Source of the DNA: Pedobacter miscanthi
Lineage (GTDB): Bacteria > Bacteroidota > Bacteroidia > Sphingobacteriales > Sphingobacteriaceae
Reading direction: 5' to 3'
DNA length: 64,000 bases
Assembly (NCBI RefSeq): GCF_003315595.1
Contig: NZ_QNQU01000013.1
Location: 1 to 64,000 of the forward strand
A program made the translations under genes and the position numbers. Shown here one piece after another: positions 1-10,991 of the stretch. Positions within the stretch are counted from its first letter, which is position 1. Every line of letters starts with the position of its first letter. The notes beneath the pieces were generated by a model. That model had not been told where the DNA came from. It saw nothing but the letters and a program-made list of their open reading frames with translations, and ran no database searches.

Positions 1-2035
1 GGGGTATTCGCCGCAACACTTACTTTGCCGGTAGCAGGATCCAAAGTCACTTTTCCATTGCTATCATTCGTACCATTGGTAATGGTTACATTGGCAAGAG
101 TTGGAGCAGTTGTGCTTCCGTTGTAATTATCGTTAGCCAGTACATCTGCCACAGCCGTACCACCGGTTACCGAATTTGCCGAACCGGTATCATCTTTGGC
201 CAGGATTGCTCCTGAAGCAACAGTTACTTTTACCGTCGCGGTAGAGAATTTAGAAGCATCAAGTTTATCAGTGATGGTATAAGTTAAGGTATAGATGCCA
301 GCCGGGGTATTCGCCGCAACACTTACTTTGCCGGTAGCAGGATCAAGTGTTACTTTTCCATTGCTGTCGTTTGTGCCATTGGTGATCGTCACATTGGCCA
401 GAGTTGGAGCAGTTGTACTTCCGTTGTAATTATCGTTAGCCAGTACATCTGCCACAGCAGTACCCCCGGTTACCGAGTTTGCCGAACCGGAATCGTCTTT
501 TGCCAATATGGCCCCTGAAGCAACAGTTACTTTTACCGTAGCGGTTGAGAATTTTGAAGCATCAAGTTTATCAGTAATGGTATAAGTTAAGGTATAAATG
601 CCAGCCGGGGTATTTGCCGCAACACTTACTTTGCCGGTAGCAGGATCAAGTGTTACTTTCCCATTGCTATCATTTGTACCATTGGTAATGGTTACATTGG
701 CCAAAGTTGGAGCTGCTGTGCTTCCGTTGTAATTATCATTAGCCAGTACATCTGCCACAGCCGTGCCACCGGTTACCGAGTTTGCCGAACCGGTATCATC
801 TTTGGCCAATATCGCTCCTGAAGCAACAGTTACTTTTACCGTCGCGGTAGAGAATTTTGAAGCATCAAGTTTATCGGTGATGGTGTAGGTAAGGGTATAA
901 ACGCCAGCCGGGGTATTTGCCGCAACACTCACTTTGCCGGTAGCAGGATCAAGTGTTACTTTTCCATTGCTGTCGTTTGTACCATTCGTGATCGTTACAT
1001 TCGTTAGAGTTGGAGCAGTTGTGCTTCCGTTGTAATTATCATTAGCCAGTACATCTGCCACAGCAGTGCCACCGGTTACCGAGTTTGCCGAACCGGCATC
1101 ATCTTTGGCCAGGATTGCCCCTGAAGCAACAGTTACTTTTACCGTCGCGGTAGAGAATTTTGAAGCATCAAGTTTATCGGTGATGGTGTAAGTTAAGGTA
1201 TAGATGCCAGCCGGTGTATTTGCCGCAACGTTTACTTTGCCGGTAGCAGGATCCAAAGTTACTTTTCCATTGCTGTCGTTTGTGCCATTCGTGATGGTTA
1301 CATTGGCCAGAGTTGGAGCAGTTGTGCTTCCGTTGTAATTATCGTTAGCCAGTACATCTGCCACAGCAGTACCACCTGTTACCGAGTTTGCCGAACCGGC
1401 ATCATCTTTGGCCAGGATTGCCCCTGAAGCAACAGTTACTTTTACCGTCGCGGTAGAGAATTTTGAAGCATCAAGTTTATCGGTAATGGTGTAAGTTAAG
1501 GTATAAATGCCAGCCGGCGTATTCGCCGCAACACTTACTTTGCCGGTAGCAGGATCAAGTGTTACTTTCCCATTGCTATCATTCGTGCCATTCGTGATCG
1601 TCACATTGGCCAAAGTTGGTGCCGTTGTGCTTCCGTTGTAATTATCATTAGACAGTACATCTGCCACAGCCGTACCACCGATTACCGAGTTTGCCGACCC
1701 GGCATCGTCTTTGGCCAGGATTGCTCCTGTAGTCAAGTGAACAGTAACCGTTGCCTGCTTCACATTTCCTGGGTTAGCTTTATCTTCGATCTGATAAATC
1801 AAAGTATAATTACCAACAGGGGTATTGGGCAAAACATTAACCTTACCCGTAGCTGGGTCGATAGATATATTTGGATTTGAACTCGAAATCTGACTAATGG
1901 TTACATTCGCAAAAGTAGCCTGGTTCCCGTTCAGCTTATCGTTAACCAAAACATTATTTACGGCAACACCACCGGTTAGTGCATTTAAACTTCCCTCATC
2001 ATCAACCGCATAAACACCGGTATTTGTTACCGTTG
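1..2035 (-). repeat. 303-bp in-frame tandem repeats, about six near-identical copies plus one diverged
   Basis: The marker word around GGGGTATT..GCCGCAAC recurs at 1, 304, 607, 910, 1213 and 1516, with a diverged version at 1819. Every step is exactly 303 bp, which is 101 codons. The copies left of about 1735 differ at only scattered bases, many of them silent. The encoded unit begins [14 protein letters not shown] and contains [19 protein letters not shown]. The array continues past the window edge, so the total number is unknown. Such near-identity marks recent expansion or gene conversion. Confidence 0.95.
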
Positions 2036-5000
2036 GATTATCATTGCCCTCTGTAGTACCCGAAATATCGGATACATTTCCATTTGACGGATTTTTCCCT
2101 GTAACTGTAGCAGTATTGCTAACCGATCCCGCTGCTTTTTCCGCTGCTGAAATAGTATAAGTTGCCGTTGCAGTTGTGCTTCCTCCAGGCATTAAACTTG
2201 TTGCGCCTAACGTAATCGCACCTGTAACTTTATTATCGGTTATTGCGAGATTACTCAAAGTAACATTCCCTGTATTTTTAACCGTAAACAGATAGCTGAT
2301 GGTGTTGCCGTTCAGGTTTAATGTGCCTTTTTTCACCAAGGTAACCGAAGGACTTAATACCATATTTACATCCGCGGTTGCGGTTTTGGCTACAGGAAGC
2401 TCAGTTGTGGTTACACTTGCATTATTTGTAATCTTTCCCGAGTTATTGGTTGGATTACCATTACTATTCAGGTCCGACTGCATTACGGTATAAGATCCGG
2501 TATAAGTCCAGCTCTCCCCTTTTTCTAAAATATTATCAGCATTACCGGTTTTTGTCGGATTACTCAGATTACCACCCAATAGCGGATCGCTGATTACAAT
2601 ATTGTTCTGATTAGTGTTTCCCGTATTCGCTACCGTAACCGAATAATTGATCACATTTCCAGCCTGGTTAACCGAAATTACATTGGCCGATTTTGTGATT
2701 GAAAGTGACGAACAAACAGGCACCGTTACCGTAACTGTAAAAGTACTTCCTACACAAGCACCCGTAACAGTAGCTTTTGGCGTTACCGTATAAACGATAT
2801 TTTGTGTGCTATTGCTTGTGTTAATTAAGGTTTGCGTAATTGTACTGCCCGATCCATTGGCAGCACCGGTTACATTAGCATTCGAATTTACCGTCCAGGT
2901 AAATGATGCAGGAACCGAATTACCTCCATTTGCTGTACTGTTAATATTCTGTGTCTGGATATTATAGCTAAATACACCGGTACAATCTAAAGTTTTCGCA
3001 TCGTTAAAACCTTTGGGCGTTTGGTAAATCGTAACCGTAACTGAAGCTCGGGTTGCACTTTCACAACCATTAATCGTCTGACTTGCATAATAAGTTCCGT
3101 TAGTCAGGGGCGTTGTTGAGGCTAAAGCCGTTCCTCCGGTCGGTTGGGTGTACCATTTAACAGAAGATCCTGTTGCCGAAAGGTCTGATATTTTTGCATT
3201 CAATATTTCGCAAAAGGCCTGGTTATTTGCTGTTGGAGCCGGCGTAACCGTAATGCTTACCGAACCACTTAAAGAAGCAGGCGTACATGGAGTTGTCTGT
3301 CCGACTGTGTTAACTGTAAAAGTTCCACCCGAAGATGGTGTACCGCTAATGGTTAAAACGTTACTGGTTTTAGAGGTAACAAGTCCTGATGGAAGATTAC
3401 TGACAACTACATCTGTTGCTGAGCCAGACCAGGTATAGGTAATAGGTGTGATTGAACCACCTTCGCACACCGTTTGATTGCTTGCTCCACCACCAGCCAT
3501 TAAACCTGCTGAAGGATTAACCGTTATGTTACTTGTAGCCGTTATAGGTGTGCAAGGACTGAGCTGCCCGCTTGTACTCACCGAAAATGAACCATTCGCT
3601 GTTGGCATACCACTTATCGTTAAAACCTTTGAGGTATTGTTTTTAACCGCAGTTAATCCGGCCGGTAAAGTTGTATAACTTACATCGGTTGCACTTCCAC
3701 CCCAGGTAAATGTAATCGGCGTGATTGCTGTACCACTACAAATGGTTTGATCAATAGGGCCACCTCCTTTTACTAATGTTGCAATAGGGTTAATATTAAT
3801 GGTTCCGGTTGCATTTGCACCGCCGCATGGCGATGTTTGCCCTACGGTGGTAACAGTATAAGTACCTGAAGCAGTTGGAGTACCACTTATGGTCAAAACC
3901 TTTCCACTTTTGGAAGTACTTAATCCTGCCGGAAGATTTGTAACATTCACATCAGTGGCGCTTCCACCCCATGTAAATGTTGCAGGAGCAATCGGCGATC
4001 CGGCACACACAGTTTGCGTACCGTTACTGCCGGGAACCAAAGTTGGAGCCTGGTTTACGGTAATATTATATCCCGTTGATTTTGGTCCGTTAGAACCATA
4101 AGCAATTGCAGTTATGGTTGCTGCGCCATAATAATCATCAGCCCAGGTTACCGTTGCAGTTGCAGTACCAACATTTGCGCTGGTTGTCATTGCCGAAGTT
4201 GATACGGTACCGGCATTATTCGGACTGATAGCAAAAGCCATTGAAGTGGCAAAAGCCGAACTTGCGGTATAAGAAGTGGTGGCTGTGCTCTGACATCTTA
4301 AATTTACACCCGAACTAAATACAGGAGCCGCTACGTCTGGAGAGATATTTACCGTCACAATCGCATCATCACAGGTAACAGTACCATTGATATTTGTACA
4401 AATGGTGTAAGTAAATATATCCTGCCCATAATAACCTGCATTGGGCGTATAAGTAATGGTGCCATTTGCATTCTTAACAATTGTTCCATGAGGCGAAACA
4501 GATGGAACAGTATATGAAGAAAGTGCCGATTGATTGTTTGGCTGATCGTTGGCAAGTATATTGATATTAACAGGGATGTTTAATGTAGTTGCAGCCAGAT
4601 CATCATTCGCCGTAACCAGACTAATAAATTTGGTATTGAAAGCGATAAATGCCGGATCACTGCTTCCCCCAAGTTTGTACCTTAAAACAAGTGGTTGCGA
4701 ATAGTTAGAACTATTGATCCCAAAGGCACTTGCATCTGCAGCCCAGATCCTGATCGGGCGATCTGTTTTGATAAAACCAGGCTGTATAACGCCCGTATTT
4801 GGATCATAGAAATCGGGTAGCCATGTTCCTATAACTGGCATAACAGACTGATCTATGCTAATCTTATTTCCAACCAGGTTTCCATTTCCATCCTCAAAAT
4901 ACACCTGATCCAAAGCGCCGGTAGCTTGAGCCACCTGGGTGATTAAAATATCAGGTATACCATCTCCTATCTGACTATCATTCGTGATCGCACCGAAATT

Positions 5001-5510
5001 GAAGCTTAAGGGTGCAGCCGTAGAAGGTATATTGGTGATACATGATCCCATATCAAGCCCTCTGATACCTCTTGTTAAGATTTGGGCTACGGTTACCGGA
5101 ACAGAATACGGATAAACCCCTCCGTTATCAACCCCATCCTCTAACTGGCCGAGTCCGATAAAATTAGATGCGGTTCCGGGCAATGGAATATTTTTTACCG
5201 GAAAAGCCTGGTATAAACCTGGTGTAAAAGAAACAAGTTTAGAAGTAAGTAATGCATCATTTACGCCTGTAGAAAAATTGATGTTGTTGAAAGTAAATGC
5301 AAGTAAGTTGTTTTTGTTGTCCGGCCAGATGGGATTAATCGCACCTTGCTTTGATGTCCAGTAACCCTTATAATCGGTAAATAAACCAGTAACACTAAAC
5401 TGTGCTGAAACCTGGCCAATTCCAGCAATAAATATAAGTAATACAGAAATGAATATCTTTAGTGTGGATCTTCTAATATTCAAAAAAAAACGCATCGTAT
5501 ATTTATTCAT
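1..5510 (-). CDS. Giant secreted multi-domain adhesin-like protein, C-terminus beyond window
   Basis: An uninterrupted frame runs from ATG at 5510 to the window edge, about 1,836 codons without a stop. I translated it by eye. Residues 1-37 form a signal peptide ending VSAQ; an internal Met at 5495 is an alternative start. In order it shows a unique N-terminal region, a bacterial Ig/cadherin-like domain near residues 300-400 (ending DIFTYTIC), three or four SGTPT-type Ig-like repeats near 470-750, an Ig-like segment with KWYTQPTGG near 750-830, two DUF11/TIGR01451-type domains near 930-1155 (VANTGN and VKNTGN motifs), then a diverged and about six near-identical 101-residue repeats. Such proteins in Bacteroidota are usually type IX secretion clients with a C-terminal sorting domain; that end is outside the window. 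Surface adhesion or gliding is inferred from architecture only. Confidence 0.85.
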   Translation of the reverse strand, partial: MNKYTMRFFLNIRRSTLKIFISVLLIFIAGIGQVSAQFSVTGLFTDYKGYWTSKQGAINPIWPDNKNNLLAFTFNNINFSTGVNDALLTSKLVSFTPGLYQAFPVKNIPLPGTASNFIGLGQLEDGVDNGGVYPYSVPVTVAQILTRGIRGLDMGSCITNIPSTAAPLSFNFGAITNDSQIGDGIPDILITQVAQATGALDQVYFEDGNGNLVGNKISIDQSVMPVIGTWLPDFYDPNTGVIQPGFIKTDRPIRIWAADASAFGINSSNYSQPLVLRYKLGGSSDPAFIAFNTKFISLVTANDDLAATTLNIPVNINILANDQPNNQSALSSYTVPSVSPHGTIVKNANGTITYTPNAGYYGQDIFTYTICTNINGTVTCDDAIVTVNISPDVAAPVFSSGVNLRCQSTATTSYTASSAFATSMAFAISPNNAGTVSTSAMTTSANVGTATATVTWADDYYGAATITAIAYGSNGPKSTGYNITVNQAPTLVPGSNGTQTVCAGSPIAPATFTWGGSATDVNVTNLPAGLSTSKSGKVLTISGTPTASGTYTVTTVGQTSPCGGANATGTININPIATLVKGGGPIDQTICSGTAITPITFTWGGSATDVSYTTLPAGLTAVKNNTSKVLTISGMPTANGSFSVSTSGQLSPCTPITATSNITVNPSAGLMAGGGASNQTVCEGGSITPITYTWSGSATDVVVSNLPSGLVTSKTSNVLTISGTPSSGGTFTVNTVGQTTPCTPASLSGSVSITVTPAPTANNQAFCEILNAKISDLSATGSSVKWYTQPTGGTALASTTPLTNGTYYASQTINGCESATRASVTVTIYQTPKGFNDAKTLDCTGVFSYNIQTQNINSTANGGNSVPASFTWTVNSNANVTGAANGSGSTITQTLINTSNSTQNIVYTVTPKATVTGACVGSTFTVTVTVPVCSSLSITKSANVISVNQAGNVINYSVTVANTGNTNQNNIVISDPLLGGNLSNPTKTGNADNILEKGESWTYTGSYTVMQSDLNSNGNPTNNSGKITNNASVTTTELPVAKTATADVNMVLSPSVTLVKKGTLNLNGNTISYLFTVKNTGNVTLSNLAITDNKVTGAITLGATSLMPGGSTTATATYTISAAEKAAGSVSNTATVTGKNPSNGNVSDISGTTEGNDNPTVTNTGVYAVDDEGSLNALTGGVAVNNVLVNDKLNGNQATFANVTISQISSSNPNISIDPATGKVNVLPNTPVGNYTLIYQIEDKANPGNVKQATVTVHLTTGAILAKDDAGSANSVIGGTAVADVLSNDNYNGSTTAPTLANVTITNGTNDSNGKVTLDPATGKVSVAANTPAGIYTLTYTITDKLDASKFSTATVKVTVASGAILAKDDAGSANSVTGGTAVADVLANDNYNGSTTAPTLANVTITNGTNDSNGKVTLDPATGKVNVAANTPAGIYTLTYTITDKLDASKFSTATVKVTVASGAILAKDDAGSANSVTGGTAVADVLANDNYNGSTTAPTLTNVTITNGTNDSNGKVTLDPATGKVSVAANTPAGVYTLTYTITDKLDASKFSTATVKVTVASGAILAKDDTGSANSVTGGTAVADVLANDNYNGSTAAPTLANVTITNGTNDSNGKVTLDPATGKVSVAANTPAGIYTLTYTITDKLDASKFSTATVKVTVASGAILAKDDSGSANSVTGGTAVADVLANDNYNGSTTAPTLANVTITNGTNDSNGKVTLDPATGKVSVAANTPAGIYTLTYTITDKLDASKFSTATVKVTVASGAILAKDDTGSANSVTGGTAVADVLANDNYNGSTTAPTLANVTITNGTNDSNGKVTLDPATGKVSVAANT

Positions 5511-6159
5511 TTTCCTGTTAGGATAACTGGGTTATTAATGCTTAAACCGGCCTCATTCGATGAGCACAAAATCTTCTTAAAAGATGGTTTATCGATAAAT
5601 TTTTCTCTTGATCCGGATGCCCAGAAAACAGCGTATGTAGGCTGATTATAAAACACTTTTAAAGAGATAGACACTATAAAAAAACCTTAATTTTGAGGGC
5701 GGCAAAAGTATGTTTTTTCAGGCATTCATGCAAGTACCTAAAACAGGCACATTTGAACATATTTTAAGCACAAAAACACCGAAAAACTGTATTTAGAATA
5801 ATACAAGTAAACAAAAAAGAAAAATGAATTCATATATGCCCAGCATCAGAAAACAGGTGTCGGCCTCATTTTTTGACAATAATCAACAACAATATAACAA
5901 AACTGCTAATTTATACTACAGATAAAGGCTTGAAATGAAAATTTAAGGAATAAGAAAATGAAGCAGATGATGAGAAAATTACTCGACCCAAAATCGGGTA
6001 AAAATACAGTTATAAGAAGCTTAAAATATTGGCATATTTATTGGCCACTTCGGGCGAATGACAACAAGAATAAAAGGGCTTAAACATGCAATTACCAAAC
6101 ATGGTGAACAATCAAAAAAAACGATAAAATCCCTTATTATATAAACGAACCCGAAAGGT
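5511..6159. other. Intergenic stretch with leader and promoter of the surface gene
   Basis: This 649-bp AT-rich gap holds the promoter at 5703-5733 and its leader. The remainder, about 5740-6159, shows only short random-looking frames of about 30 codons, and no clear hairpin terminator behind the regulator gene that ends at 6160. Nothing else is recognised. Confidence 0.5.
5703..5733 (-). promoter_or_regulatory. Bacteroidota-type promoter for the giant surface protein
   Basis: On the minus strand TTG (5733-5731) is followed after 20 bp by TACTTTTG (5710-5703), matching the -33/-7 consensus TTG..TAnnTTTG. The predicted start of transcription near 5697 gives a leader of roughly 185 nt before the ATG at 5510. 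Confidence 0.6.
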
Positions 6160-6774
6160 TTAAATTTTCGCCCTGATTCTGCTAAGTGTCTCTAAACGAA
6201 TGGCTAAAAATGAAGCAATATATTTTAACGATACCCGGTTAACCAACCCCGGAAAAGAGACCAAAAAACGTTTATACCGCTTCTCGGCAGATGAAATGCG
6301 GCACAGATAAGCACGTTCTTCAGCAGAGCGGTAATAAAGTTCCATCATTTTCCGGCCTACAATATTCGCTTCTGCAAAATTTTCGTAAAGGTATTCAGAA
6401 AGTACGTGCGGAATAGCAATTAAATCTACATCTTCCAATGCCTGCAGATACTCTTCCGAATCGCCCTCTACCCACAAATTACGTATCGTTCCAACCACTT
6501 CGTTCTCTTTCGCAATCCAGGTGGTTATCTCTGTACTTCCATCTTTTACAAAACCCCTCACCACTCCTTTTACAATCAAAAAAAGAAATTTATTACGGTC
6601 AACAGGAGATACCAGGTACTTATTTTTTTTATAACTGACAGGAAACGTATGCTGGTTAATGCGCTTTTCTATATCAGCGTTGAGGGGATGGAACTTTTTA
6701 AAAATCGATACCAGTGGAGAAAAATTATTGTATTTCTTCCACCTATCTTCATCAGATAAATTGACTGCGAGCAT
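6160..6774 (-). CDS. Crp/Fnr-family transcriptional regulator
   Basis: A 204-residue protein with an N-terminal cyclic-nucleotide-binding-type beta roll (about 40-125, with the FLIVKGVVRGF and ITTWIAKE segments) and a C-terminal winged-helix DNA-binding region (about 165-204, motif LKYIASFLAIRLETLSRIR). No Fnr-type cysteine cluster is visible, so an iron-sulfur sensor is unlikely; the ligand is unknown. It is closely related to the regulator at 44634-45269, with the same TWIAKE, QALEDV and SAEKRY landmarks. A -7-like box TAATTTTG lies at 6823-6816, about 40 bp before the start. It stands alone and shares strand but no obvious operon with its neighbours. Confidence 0.85.
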   Translation of the reverse strand: MLAVNLSDEDRWKKYNNFSPLVSIFKKFHPLNADIEKRINQHTFPVSYKKNKYLVSPVDRNKFLFLIVKGVVRGFVKDGSTEITTWIAKENEVVGTIRNLWVEGDSEEYLQALEDVDLIAIPHVLSEYLYENFAEANIVGRKMMELYYRSAEERAYLCRISSAEKRYKRFLVSFPGLVNRVSLKYIASFLAIRLETLSRIRAKI

Positions 6775-6892
6775 AGGATAAGGATTGGGATAGATTATAA
6801 TTATGCCGAAAACAGCAAAATTACAGGGTAAGTATAAGAAGATTAGAATTGAAAAAAGAATTTTTTTTGACTTTTCTCAATTTCCAGGCGGG

Positions 6893-7744
6893 TTAAAATA
6901 CTTTTTCTACACCTAAACCGAACAGTGCAAAATCGTATTTTACCGGATCATTCGGATCAAACTGTTTTAAATTTTCTGTTAATTCCACTGCAGTCAGCCA
7001 ATCAGTTTGCTTGCGGTTAATTAATCCGAGCAGCCTCCCTACCCTATCCACATGTACATCGCATGGGCACACCAGGTCTTTTGGTTTAAGCGTTTCCCAT
7101 ATCCCAAAATCAACTCCTTTATCATCTGCCCTTACCATCCACCTCAAAAACATGTTTAAACGTTTACAGGTCGATTTTTGCCTTGGTGAAGAAATATGTT
7201 TTTTAGTACGGTGAGGAAAATCTTCTAACGAGAAAAAATATGACCTGAAATGATTTAAAGCCTGCTCTATAGTAAAATTAAGGTTGGATGAATAACAAGC
7301 GGAAGATGAAACCTCTATTTGTTCATCGGTTGACGAAACTTCCAGATATGCTGATTTAAAAACATCCTGCTGAGGAATAAAAGCCTGCTCCAGGCTATCA
7401 AAATGCTGGTAATGCTGTTTAAAAAACGATATAAAATACAGGAGGTCGGTATCGTTAAACGTACGGTGTTTGAAATGGAGCAAACGCCTTAAATCATTAT
7501 CGTTATGGTTCAGCACAAAATCATAAGGTGCATTATCCATACGGCCAAGCAGTTCCCGGCACTTATTAATGATGGTTTTGCGTTGCCCCCAAGCTAAAAC
7601 CGCAGCAAAAAAACCTGCAATTTCAACATCCTGTTTCTGCTCAAAAAGATGAGGGATACAAACCGGATCGTTTGTTATAAAATTAGGTTGATTGTATTGT
7701 TCAACTTTACCATCAAGAAAATTTTTGAGCTCCAGAAATTGCAT
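6893..7744 (-). CDS. TIGR02757 (DUF2400) family protein
   Basis: A 283-residue protein that matches the TIGR02757 family, conserved in Bacteroidota and some Proteobacteria and without an established role. Landmarks are AAVLAWGQRKTI near residue 48, FKHRTFNDTDL near 92 and the C-terminal PCDVHVDRVGRLLGL near 228. That last segment resembles the helix-hairpin-helix/GPD region of DNA glycosylases, so a DNA-related function is possible, but this is a comparison by eye. Length and both ends look complete. It is on the same strand as the trans-sulfuration gene upstream, separated by 212 bp that include a terminator, so it is probably transcribed separately. Confidence 0.85.
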   Translation of the reverse strand: MQFLELKNFLDGKVEQYNQPNFITNDPVCIPHLFEQKQDVEIAGFFAAVLAWGQRKTIINKCRELLGRMDNAPYDFVLNHNDNDLRRLLHFKHRTFNDTDLLYFISFFKQHYQHFDSLEQAFIPQQDVFKSAYLEVSSTDEQIEVSSSACYSSNLNFTIEQALNHFRSYFFSLEDFPHRTKKHISSPRQKSTCKRLNMFLRWMVRADDKGVDFGIWETLKPKDLVCPCDVHVDRVGRLLGLINRKQTDWLTAVELTENLKQFDPNDPVKYDFALFGLGVEKVF

Positions 7745-7910
7745 GATTAGTTTTGTTTAGACGTAAACAGCAGCACAATTGTTACCATTTAAACCGGACT
7801 GAAACGGTATCCTTTTTGTTTTTCCTCATTTTGATGAAATAGATACCTCAACAAAAAAGATTTAGTGTAAAGCCGGACGACCACTAATACTGGCACAGCC
7901 TGGCTTTACA

Positions 7911-7946
7911 AAAAGAAAAAACCGGACAGGTATTTATGACCTGCCC
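7911..7946 (-). terminator. Intrinsic terminator of the trans-sulfuration gene
   Basis: On the minus strand an 8-bp stem GGGCAGGT/ACCTGTCC with a 7-nt loop is followed by GG and a T-rich tract. It lies 10 bp past the stop codon at 7957. Confidence 0.8.
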
Positions 7947-7956
7947 AATTGAAATA

Positions 7957-9096
7957 TTATGCTAATGCATTAGCCAGATCTTCTAAAAGATCGTCAATAT
8001 CCTCTACCCCTACACTCAAACGCAAAAGGTTATCCGTAACCCCTACTTTTTCCCTTTCCTCTTTCGGAATAGAACCATGTGTCATGGTTGCCGGGTGGTT
8101 AATCAACGATTCTACCCCACCTAACGATTCGGCTAAAGTGAATACCTTAAAATTAGAGGAAATCCTGAAGGTTTCTTCCAGATCGGCTCCTTTTAGTGTA
8201 ATCGAGATCATTCCACCAAAACCACGCATCTGCTTTTTAGCTACCTCATGGTTAGGATGATCTTCGAAACCCGGCCAGTAAATTTTATCTACTTTTGGGT
8301 GTGTTTTTAAATAATGTGCAATGCGTTCGCCATTTTCGCAATGTGCCTTCATCCTTAAATGAAGTGTTTTAATCCCCCTTAAAACCAGGAAAGCATCCTG
8401 CGGACCTGGTGTTGCACCACAGGCATTGTAAATAAACCAAAGGTCTTTATATAACTGTTCATCATTGGTCACCAAGGCACCCATTACCACATCAGAGTGA
8501 CCACCGATATACTTCGTTACCGAATGCATCACGATATCTGCTCCTAAATCTATCGGGTTTTGTAAATATGGCGAGGCAAAAGTATTATCAACCGTAAGGA
8601 TAAGATTTTTTGCTTTGGTAATTTTGGCTACTCCTTCAATGTCGATAATCTGCATGGTAGGATTGGTCGGTGTTTCGATCCAAACCAGTTTGGTTTTATC
8701 GTTAATATAAGGCACCATGTTTTCCGGGTTGGAAAGATCCAGAAAGTGGAATTTAATACCATATTTAGTAAAAATTTTGGTAAAAATACGGTAAGAACCA
8801 CCATAAAGATCGTTTCCGGTAATCACCTCGTCACCCGGTTGCAATAATTTAAGAACCGCATCTGTTGCCCCCATCCCGCTTGAAAAAGCCAGACCATATT
8901 TAGCATTTTCCAACGCTGCCAAACAATCTTCCAAAGCTTTACGCGTTGGGTTGGTGCCTCTCGAATATTCGTAGCCTTTGTTATCTCCAGGCGATTTTTG
9001 CCAATAGGTAGAAGTTTGATAAATCGGTGTCATTACGGCACCCGTTGTTGGGTCAGGCTCCTGGCCTGCATGTATGGCTTTAGTTGCGAATTTCAT
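7957..9096 (-). CDS. metB: Cystathionine gamma-synthase-type PLP enzyme
   Basis: A 379-residue Cys/Met-metabolism PLP-dependent enzyme of the usual length. It should act in the cytoplasm in trans-sulfuration, joining O-acyl-homoserine to cysteine or cleaving cystathionine. Visible landmarks are the N-terminal YSRGTNPTR, SSGMGA (phosphate binding), LYGGSYRIF, the aspartate in TVDNTFASPYLQNP, the PLP lysine in HSVTKYIGGHSD and LSVGVEDIDDL near the end. Gamma-synthase, gamma-lyase and beta-lyase are hard to tell apart by sequence, so the gene symbol is provisional. It is followed by its own terminator. The start codon has no competing in-frame ATG nearby. Confidence 0.85.
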   Translation of the reverse strand: MKFATKAIHAGQEPDPTTGAVMTPIYQTSTYWQKSPGDNKGYEYSRGTNPTRKALEDCLAALENAKYGLAFSSGMGATDAVLKLLQPGDEVITGNDLYGGSYRIFTKIFTKYGIKFHFLDLSNPENMVPYINDKTKLVWIETPTNPTMQIIDIEGVAKITKAKNLILTVDNTFASPYLQNPIDLGADIVMHSVTKYIGGHSDVVMGALVTNDEQLYKDLWFIYNACGATPGPQDAFLVLRGIKTLHLRMKAHCENGERIAHYLKTHPKVDKIYWPGFEDHPNHEVAKKQMRGFGGMISITLKGADLEETFRISSNFKVFTLAESLGGVESLINHPATMTHGSIPKEEREKVGVTDNLLRLSVGVEDIDDLLEDLANALA

Positions 9097-9282
9097 TTTT
9101 TTTCTAATAATAGGATGATTAACAAGTATCGAAATAAGATTTGAAAACAGCTATTCCGCAGATACTATTTTACATTAAAATTTAAAATCGTTAGCTGGAT
9201 GATAAAACGCCCAACTAACGATTCTTTATAACTTCGCAAGAAACAGCCCCCTAGACTGAGCGTTAGCTATTAACGTTAGAAC

Positions 9283-9318
9283 GGAGACTCACGACTCCGA
9301 ACTCTCGACTAAGGACTA
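9283..9318 (-). repeat. Degenerate AGTCNNN heptad repeat after proS
   Basis: Read on the minus strand, five consecutive 7-mers begin AGTC or AGTT. The block starts 2 bp after the proS stop codon. The same pattern is found at 23762, 26054, 31564 and 42137. Confidence 0.75.
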
Positions 9319-9320
9319 GC

Positions 9321-10793
9321 CTAATATGCTCTTGCAAACAACACCCTTTGGATAGACGGTTTGCCTGAATAAATACAAACACCATCTTCCAGTTTGTTAT
9401 CCAGAGGAATGCAGCGTATAGTAGCTTTTGTTTCCTCTTTAATTTTTTGTTCAGTTTCTGGCGTTCCGTCCCAGTGTGCCGAGATAAAACCTGCTTTCGT
9501 ATCCAGCAGTTCCTTAAACTCTTCGTAGCTATTGGCTTCGGTAATATGCTCATCACGGTAAGCCAACGCTTTGTTAAACATGCTCTGCTGAATATCTTCC
9601 AATAGTTTTATAATGTAAATATCCAAACCTTCCTGTGGTACGGTTTGTTTAACTTTAGTATCTCTGCGGGCAACTTCAACAGTTTTATTTTCAAGATCGC
9701 GACCACCGATTGCAATACGGATTGGCACACCTTTTAATTCATAATCGGCAAATTTAAATCCAGGGCGCTGTGTATCCCTGTCATCATATTTTACCGAAAC
9801 GCCCAAACCTTTTAAACGCATGGTTAATTCGTTTACATAACTCGAAATTCTGGCCAGATCTTCATCGCCTTTATAAATTGGTACAATAACCACCTGGATA
9901 GGCGCAAGTTTTGGAGGGATAACCAGGCCAGAATCATCACTGTGTGCCATAATCAATGCCCCCATCAACCTCGTAGAAACGCCCCATGAAGTTGCCCATA
10001 CATGGTCTAATTTACCATCCTTACCTGTAAATTTCACATCAAAGGCTTTGGCAAAATTCTGCCCTAAAAAGTGCGAAGTACCCGCCTGTAAAGCTTTACC
10101 ATCCTGCATTAAAGCTTCAATGCAATAAGTATCCAAAGCTCCGGCAAATCTTTCGTTCGGCGATTTACGTCCCCTTACCACAGGCACGGCCAGCCAGTTT
10201 TCGGCAAAATCGGCATAAATATGTAACATGCGTTCTGTTTCTTCGATCGCTTCTTCGGCGGTAGCGTGTGCGGTATGCCCTTCCTGCCATAAAAATTCGG
10301 CAGTACGTAAAAACAACCTGGTACGCATTTCCCACCTTACCACATTAGCCCATTGATTGATCAATATTGGAAGATCGCGGTAAGATTGGATCCAGCCTTT
10401 GTAGGTATTCCAGATAATGGTTTCTGAAGTTGGACGAACAATTAATTCTTCTTCCAGTTTGGCAGTTTCATCAACAACAATATTGCCATTACCGTCATTT
10501 TTCAAACGATAATGCGTTACAACTGCACATTCTGTCGCAAAACCCTCAACGTGAGAAGCTTCCTTCGAGAAAAATGACTTTGGGATGAATAATGGAAAAT
10601 AGGCATTTTGATGGCCTGTATCCTTAAACATTTTATCTAAAACAGCCTGCATTTTTTCCCAAATGGCATAGCCATTTGGCTTAATAACCATACATCCACG
10701 TACTGCGGAGTGTTCTGCTAAATCTGCCTTGATTACGATATCATTGTACCACTGGGAATAATCTGCTTCTCTGCTTGTAATTTCTTTGCTCAT
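9321..10793 (-). CDS. proS: Proline--tRNA ligase
   Basis: A 490-residue class II aminoacyl-tRNA synthetase of the archaeal/eukaryotic-like ProRS form, which charges tRNA-Pro. Seen are class II motif 2 around [27 protein letters not shown] just before it, and the type-specific C-terminal extension ending LFARAY. I chose the ATG at 10793 ([14 protein letters not shown]), which fits the family; the frame stays open 29 codons further upstream, but that extension is hydrophobic and unlike family members. It is divergent from the lipoprotein at 10992. The stop is followed directly by heptad repeats rather than by a clear hairpin. Confidence 0.95.
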   Translation of the reverse strand: MSKEITSREADYSQWYNDIVIKADLAEHSAVRGCMVIKPNGYAIWEKMQAVLDKMFKDTGHQNAYFPLFIPKSFFSKEASHVEGFATECAVVTHYRLKNDGNGNIVVDETAKLEEELIVRPTSETIIWNTYKGWIQSYRDLPILINQWANVVRWEMRTRLFLRTAEFLWQEGHTAHATAEEAIEETERMLHIYADFAENWLAVPVVRGRKSPNERFAGALDTYCIEALMQDGKALQAGTSHFLGQNFAKAFDVKFTGKDGKLDHVWATSWGVSTRLMGALIMAHSDDSGLVIPPKLAPIQVVIVPIYKGDEDLARISSYVNELTMRLKGLGVSVKYDDRDTQRPGFKFADYELKGVPIRIAIGGRDLENKTVEVARRDTKVKQTVPQEGLDIYIIKLLEDIQQSMFNKALAYRDEHITEANSYEEFKELLDTKAGFISAHWDGTPETEQKIKEETKATIRCIPLDNKLEDGVCIYSGKPSIQRVLFARAY

Positions 10794-10935
10794 GTTATGT
10801 ATTTGGAACGTAATTTGTATGTTAAAAAGTGTAAAATTCGCTAGCAAATTTATAAATTTATGCCTACAAACGATCAACAATTAATATCAATTGTGATTTA
10901 ACATTTTTAGACTAAGTAAATAGTTAGGAATTAAC

Positions 10936-10943
10936 TACTTTTG
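10936..10943 (+). promoter_or_regulatory. -7 promoter box before the Gly/Tyr-rich lipoprotein
   Basis: TACTTTTG matches TAnnTTTG. A clear TTG at -33 is missing. Transcription starting near 10950 rules out the in-frame GTG/TTG-type start at 10941 and supports the ATG at 10992. Confidence 0.45.
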
Positions 10944-10991
10944 AAACCTGTTTATTACATTCGTGAACACACACAACTAAATATAAACACA

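Noticed and set aside
1-2035. Array of regulatory or non-coding repeats
   Set aside because: The 303-bp unit is a multiple of three and stays open in one minus-strand frame throughout, so it is protein-coding.
2299-4101. Several plus-strand open frames of 64-96 codons
   Set aside because: They are antisense to the giant surface gene, which is open across the whole stretch; their composition mirrors the repeats.
5824-6157. Short frames of 28-33 codons upstream of the regulator gene
   Set aside because: They lack promoter fit, ribosome site and any recognisable composition; they look random in AT-rich DNA.
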